Source: Pithys albifrons albifrons (Eukaryota; Chordata; Aves; Passeriformes; Thamnophilidae). From it: 64,000 bases of DNA. The stretch covers positions 45,029,601-45,093,600 of the forward strand of contig NC_092461.1 in NCBI RefSeq assembly GCF_047495875.1, read 5' to 3'. A program made the position numbers and the translations under genes. Below are positions 58,106-64,000 of this stretch, piece by piece. The notes beneath the pieces were generated by a model that did not search any database, was not told where the DNA came from, and worked only from the letters and a program-made list of their open reading frames with translations. How positions within the stretch are numbered: the stretch's first letter is position 1; each line of letters begins with the position of its first letter.

Positions 58106-60464
58106 ACCTCTCCTTTCCATGTATTTATGAATCACAAAACTTGACCCTTTCTTTCTCAATAATCATTCACCTGCACTTTTGATGCTATATTCTCCACCTC
58201 TTTTATGCTTAAAAATTAGAATTTAGTCATTCTACCATATTACCAGTTCTATCCCTTCATTGACTCTATTCAATTATAACCTTTCTGTAATGTTCATCTT
58301 CAGTCGGGTCATGAAAATATGTAACCACAGCAGCATCAATGACAGAATGAGTAGTTTAACTCCTGTATATGAATCTCCTCTTACACCCACAACTCACAAC
58401 AACCTGCTGTATATCAGGGGTCTTAATAGCCTGCTGATATGTACAAAGAGCAGTCATAACATAGAAGTGATACAGAAGAGCTTGCAGCAACTGAAACTTT
58501 CAGAACTTTTGACATCTATCCTATTAAGGCATAGAGTTACTAGAAGGGTTAAAAGAGACAGTCCCCTTTTCTACCTCATGTACTAGTAAGACTTGGGGAA
58601 AAAAGCTGCCACAATTCAGCAGACATTTTTCTTCTTCTTCCTCTCTCATATCCACATTGTTCTATAAAGAAATGAAATGTTAAAATGTTAAAAGTATTTT
58701 GGTTTTTGTTTGTTTTTTTTTTTCAGAGATTGTTCTACCTGCTACTAGAATCCTCCATATAATTTGCTTTGAAATCTTTTGCAAGAAAAATGAGCAGATA
58801 GAATCAGATTTTAAAGTGAGTAGACAAAATAATTTTTAAATTTGAGTTTTAATTTTATATGCATGACAATGATTTTGATCTGAATGCAAATCTGAAGAAA
58901 ATATTCTATCTTCCCTTATAAAATGTATGTCATAAGGATGTCATCTATAAGATATTACAGTGAATATAGCATGATATTACATACAGTAAGTATTTTCAGA
59001 ACAGGTGCTTTTGTCTGGGCTGCAATCTAGAGTCAACATGGGCAGTAAAATATAACATCACCTAGATTAACCTTTATTTATATATCTTGACTGATAGGAT
59101 CCTCTCCTGGAAGCTAAAAGAGATTCATTAGCAGCAAGTCATATAGAAGAGAGAATTTAATACAAAACAAAGTCCTTCATAACTAGGTTGATAAGACCCC
59201 TTTCTCTCTTCAGAAATGTTTAAGAATCATAAAGTTGCAAATCTTCTTTTGTGGGAAGGAACAGTCCTAAAGTTTGTCTTAGGAAGAGCCTAAGCATATG
59301 ATTGGATGCCTATGGCTATTTTCCAACACAGGGAAAGCACTCTGGGTGAAGGAGCATCCAGTTGCAGATGCATTACCCTTCCAGCCCTGTCAGAGCTGTA
59401 CTGATGGCTAATACAGAGTCAGTGGCATTTGAATTGAGTTTTTCTGAGACATGCTTTTTATTTGGTTTTCACAGTTCAAAGCACTTAATATAATGAGAGA
59501 GTGATGACTTTGCTCAGAGGGCACTGACACCCTGTGTTGCCTCGGGGCACAGTGTGAGGGCATGTTGACTTACTGGAAGGTGCCAATCCCATTCAGGCCA
59601 TTGTAGAAGACTGCTTGGTGAAAAAAGTCATGCACAACACATTCATACTATGTGTTTGGGATAGATTGAGAAGAAAAATATTGCATTCTTTATCAGACTA
59701 GTTTTGCTCAGGGTTGTAAAGTATTGTTTTGTGGGGTTGTAAGGTATTGCTCTGAACTTTATTAGTATGATGCAATGCTGCATATTTGCATATCCTTTAA
59801 CTTTGAATGTATTGTCTCTTAAATGAACTTCTAGTTTTGGAAGCTGAAATCAATTTTATTTCATTAGAGACCTCCAAAGAAACTTTGGATAGCAGGAAGA
59901 GGAAGAAGAGCAAGAGATAGATGTTCCTTGGATATAGGTAGAAAATGTGCAGTATTATGTATTGCTGGTCAGAATTTGCTTGTATTGCTTTCATCATAAT
60001 GTTTTGATATACTAAAACCAAACAAATTTTTGCTAACATGCTCTACCTTCCCTTCCTGTAGCTTTCTGTTGGAAATACATATTTTTCTCAACTTGCATGC
60101 TTGTCCCAGTCTTCAAGTCTCCAGAAGCTCGGTCTGTGGCACTTAGCTGCTAACCTGAAAGACATAAGCAAACATCTATGATGCTTATTTTCTAAGGAGT
60201 TTCTGCTAGTCCTTTGTGTGACACTATTCACTATGGGCATAACAGTAATATAGAACTGGTAGCCGATGCAGAAAAAAAACAGATGAAGTTGTATTTATGG
60301 CCATTTTAAACAAAATATTCCAGAATATAAACTGGGGGGAATCCAGTCAAGGATGAACTCAAAGGGGTTTGCATAGCATTCCTTAGCATATTTTTAAAGT
60401 TCACTTTGTTAGCTAAAACAAATAAACATCTGGAAAAAAGTGGACTCATGATAATGTTAGAAAA

Positions 60465-60845
60465 GTGATGTGGATATTGCTAGGAGGAATTAGGGAAGAA
60501 ATTTGTGACCTACTGTCCTTTCCCTTTAGTCTATACCAGAGCTACTTTACTTCCATGGTTGGATGCTTAGCAGAGGAGTGTGTTTGTCCTGAGCAGTTTC
60601 CTGGGCTTTTCTCAAGGGTGGCGAGCTTTGATTATCCTGACCAACCAACCATAAAGGAGAGCAAAGTTCAATTAGTCCCCATTTTCTCTAAGCTATTTTG
60701 CTATGAGTTGTCCTTAATTGAGATGCTTGTTAACTCCTGCTGCTCTGGTGACTGTTGTAACTGTACACCAAGAAGAACATTGCAGAACACTGACAATGCT
60801 GCCTCCACACTCTTCTATTCTGAGCCAGCCGTGGTGGTGGGGTGA
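60465..60845 (+). other. 126-codon open frame of doubtful coding status
   Basis: The longest plus-strand frame in the window outside the known retrotransposons, in a locally less AT-rich patch. The predicted product has a cysteine-rich stretch (CCSGDCCNC, around residues 92-100) and no domain, signal peptide or membrane segment that I recognise. There is no sign of splice sites framing it, and a bird gene is rarely a lone ORF. It could equally be a chance frame in an old repeat or a non-coding exon. I do not call it a gene. Confidence 0.2.
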
Positions 60846-61445
60846 GGAGAAGCTGTCTGAGGACTTGCTGATAAAATAAACATTTTATCTGATAGGTTGT
60901 TTAATATTCTAAATTCCATTTACCATTTCCATATATTAAATTCATCTGAACACTTACATTAAGTACTAAGAGGTGACCTGAAAAGCCCTCCTTCTTTCTG
61001 TTTTTATCTATTTTTACACTGTGTAGATTTCTAAATATATGTGGGAAATTATACATGAGAAAATATGTATGAAGTACAGTGAAGTAGTATGAGGGGAAGG
61101 CTGACAAGACTAGAGTTCAAGTCTGGAGTACATAAAATAACATTTTATGATGATAACGGGGTTGTCATAACCTTTTTTCTCTACATTGAGAGGTTGATGT
61201 CCACATCTTGCATCCCTCAATGTCTGAGGGCCAGAAAAGTCACACTAAATGAGATATACTTTTAAATAAGGGCTGCTATAATTATTAAACATTTATAAGA
61301 TTTACATCAAAAAGAGCAGGCCAAAATTTAGTTCCTTTCTCCTTCTTGCTTTTGTTTTATCTGAGATTATATCAGAAGACAGGATGACCAACAGAACCAT
61401 TTTCAAAAGTATCTTTAATATTTCTTTCATGTATGCCTTCTTGGA

Positions 61446-61515
61446 AGCATAGTTTGGGTTGGAAGTTACCTTTGAACATCATCTGCCCAAACAGGGACAT
61501 CTTTAGCTAGATCAG
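61446..61515 (-). mobile_element. CR1 LINE fragment (very short)
   Basis: On the plus strand 'TTTGGGTTGGAAGTTACCTTTGAACATCATCTG' followed by 'CAAACAGGGACATCTTTAGCTAGATCAGG' is the reversed 3' UTR of a CR1. About 70 bp remain and the terminal repeats are gone. Confidence 0.85.
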
Positions 61516-64000
61516 GAGATTCTTGAAGAAAGATAGAAAATTCTCTCCCTATGGAAAGGGCAGTTTAGACTTCATGGTGGTAGTTTTATATGGCCTCAGT
61601 TATTTATCTTAACTAGAACACTGATGCAGCATCTGTGCAAACAAACGTTTGTAAGAATGATTGTTTTTATAGTTTTTCTAATTTTTGTAAAGGACAATTG
61701 ATTTTCACTGCCTTTCCATCCTTCTTGCCACAGACCATCCCTTCATCTACTTCTTACCTCTTGACTGCTTTCTGGAATGTTTTCATTGCTTGGGATATTG
61801 GCCCACAGGTCCTATACTTCAATGGCCGTGACTTTGTGGGACAGTATGAAAGCTCATCTTACATTTCTAAATCATGTCTGGCATTCCAGTAAACTTGTAT
61901 TTTGCAGTCCATGTCTTGTTTCTACCATTACTGAGCACAAATGCAAGTTCCAAAGAAAACTTTTCTACAGTTCTACAATTCTTCATCCACTATTTTGTTT
62001 CAGTCTCAAAACTGCTCTTGCTGATAGTAATAATAGTAAATCAGTATTTTCTCTGTGATTTACATTTGTAGTGTGAACTACTGATGTTAGGCTCCTTTTA
62101 ACATCCTACATTCTCTGTCAGATGAAGTAGGACAAAAGAAAAAGCTAATTAAAATAATTAGAAAAGTTCAAGTATGAAATTTGTATTAAATATCACAGAA
62201 AATCCCAGTCTGCAATAGGATATTGATATGTTAATTAGGTGGTACTCTCACTAAAAGAAAATGTCAAATAAGATCTCCACACACTTTTTAAGTAGAACAA
62301 CTTGAACAATGCTTATCATTAATCTAATTTTTCATTAAATAATTATTTAGGTTTTATTACCTCATTTTTATAGTAACATATTCTTATATTCTACAAAGGT
62401 AAGTAAAATTAATATTAAATTTAATTAAATAGAAATATTTCTTTTCAGTTTTATAAAGAATTCATCATAGTCCTTTGACTGAAACAAGGAAGTAGGGAAT
62501 TGAAAACAATTTAGACATGAGGCTGGAATGTCACACCTTTTCACACTGAAATTAAGATATAAATCAAGTTTAGGGACTACACTTTGAGCTGATCTAGAAT
62601 ATTAGGCATTTGTCTGCATTTCAGGTAAGAGATTAACTTATAATGTCATTAATTTTGTTACTTTAAAATCCATTTTTTCTCATTTAAAGAGTAATTTAGA
62701 ATTTTTTTCTGGAACTTCAGAAGGAGACAGTGCTAATATCAATGTACACAGCTCCTGTTCTGGTTAGGAAACAGAGCTCCAAAATAGTCTCAATATTGAG
62801 TCAAGCTATGCTTGGAGTTCCTTATGCTGTTTCATACATAACCCACTTTATTATCAGCAGCCACTGCAGCAGGTCCCTGATATATAAAAAAATCTGATGT
62901 GTTTTTGCAATTAATTAAATAAAAGTGTGCTTAGTTATCCCAGACCTCACAAGTATTTATTTATTAGAAAATGTGATCTGCATCTTTCATTGCACAGGGC
63001 CCTGTGAATGGAACCTACCGGCCTCAAGAAGCAGTAGCCAGTTGGCTGGGAGAAGATGGTCCTTTCACCACTGCAACAGCAGCTGTGTGTACAGCAACCC
63101 AGCATGCTCATATAACTGAATATACACTTGTATGCCTTTACCCCATGACTATGACATTTGATTGTAGGAAACCACATAATCTCTGAGTATCTCTCTGTGT
63201 GTATTCAATTTGGTATGAGGGTGACAAAACAAGACCAATTCCAACAGCTTTGATTTAGCTTTTAATGTTTATATATAAATAATCTAGTGAGAAGTGCAGT
63301 ATCTATGGATTCATCTAGCTCTGAACAAAGCAGCAGCTTCTCTTGATTCTAGGAATAAATGTATTTTGAAATATTTCAATATTGCAGTATTTCAATATCA
63401 CAATGCTCTTGTCCAAAGAAGGCTGGAACAAACTGATCAAGCTCTTTTATTTTAGGATGGCTGTTACCATGTCTCTTTCAGAAGATAGCAACAGCCTTTC
63501 TGTGACTGTGACGTTCTTCAGTTAGATGGTTTATACAAAATGATGCCTTGAACAATTCAGTATTCAGAGAAATGACTGAAGAGAGACAAAAATTCACTTT
63601 TGCTGCTAATTCAGTTAGACCAAACTCCTACACTTTTTAAATATGCATGCTTTTTAAAAGCAATTATACAGACCTTCATTTTTCCTTTTCAAAAAATCTG
63701 AAACTCAATGAACATCACCGTCTGATCTAGTCCAAATAGCACTTCTTAGAATGTAACTTGGTTTCGTCACACACTGCATCCAGTTTCCCCTACCCCCAGC
63801 CTTTTCCTTTTCACTAAGTCTGGGACAGGTTTTACCTAATTTGATGAATTTGTGAAAACTTTGAGAATTTGGTATTTTATTTTTTCTGTCTCAAGTCACT
63901 CAAAATAGTAACTGAAATGTGTGATTCACTTCAAGATTGATTCACTGAAATGGCACAGAGTGCTAGATGGTGAAACAGAAGTACCTAAAAGAACAATATG
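61516..64000. other. AT-rich stretch to the window end
   Basis: No gene is supported. A segment at about 62998-63180 is less AT-rich, is preceded by a pyrimidine-rich 'CTGCATCTTTCATTGCACAG' that resembles a splice acceptor, and is open in two frames. I recognise no protein in either frame, so it is left as non-coding. Confidence 0.35.

Larger units (their letters stand above)
55546..61445. other. Long AT-rich stretch, no gene recognised
   Basis: About 5.9 kb. It contains the second copy of the 47-bp segment (57565-57611), an A/C-rich tract (58006-58105) and the less AT-rich, 126-codon open frame at 60465-60845, which has no recognised domain. Nothing here has a defensible gene structure. Confidence 0.4.

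Noticed and set aside
1..64000. CRISPR arrays, bacterial operons or a defence system
   Set aside because: There are no regularly spaced repeats, no operon-like gene packing and no ribosome-binding pattern; the repeats and composition are those of a vertebrate (bird) genome.

Overview
This window looks like nuclear DNA from a bird. The evidence is a set of CR1 LINE pieces ending in the avian CR1 terminal signature (repeats of ATTCTATG), LTRs of avian ERVL type, and an AT-rich background full of A-runs. I found no host protein-coding exon, tRNA gene or intact rRNA gene that I can defend. The window reads as a gene desert or the inside of a very large intron. Almost every long open frame is either part of a retrotransposon or a shadow of one.

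Layout, left to right. A 5'-truncated but well preserved CR1 LINE on the plus strand (about 250-2001) keeps 552 codons of its reverse transcriptase ORF with one internal stop. Two solo LTRs of one family follow in the same (minus) orientation (3069-3652 and 4211-4837); the second has a perfect 5-bp target-site duplication. At 9783-13780 on the minus strand lies a full-length, roughly 4.0-kb LINE of probable RTE clade, flanked by a perfect 12-bp target-site duplication. It carries an APE endonuclease, a reverse transcriptase and a C-terminal Cys/His motif, but its ORF is broken in at least five places. The 3' portion of an ERVL-type LTR sits at 16531-16957. CR1 tails lie at 17409-17775 (-), 18287-18367 (+), 22611-23288 (-), 33503-34057 (-), 43476-43562 (+) and 61446-61515 (-), with a longer decayed copy at 46176-47342 (+). 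A solo LTR of ERVL type lies at 44211-44662. A 1,001-bp solo LTR with a perfect 5-bp duplication lies at 54540-55540. Two GC-richer blocks (about 20,880-22,350 and 26,055-26,480) remain unexplained.

The most interesting object is at 39352-39666 (-). It is a composite short element with a 5S-rRNA-derived head, a body matching the 5' untranslated region of the RTE at 9783-13780, and a tail matching the last codons and 3' end of that RTE, with an 8-bp direct repeat at its edges. This is the architecture of a SINE using the RTE machinery: the 5S part would supply an internal RNA polymerase III promoter and the RTE-derived ends would recruit the partner's reverse transcriptase. The window therefore holds both a (now dead) autonomous RTE and its apparent non-autonomous parasite. 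RTE elements are patchily distributed in birds. From memory, the AviRTE family was reported as horizontally transferred between some tropical bird lineages and filarial nematodes, and this copy is a candidate member. That assignment is inference and needs a database comparison.
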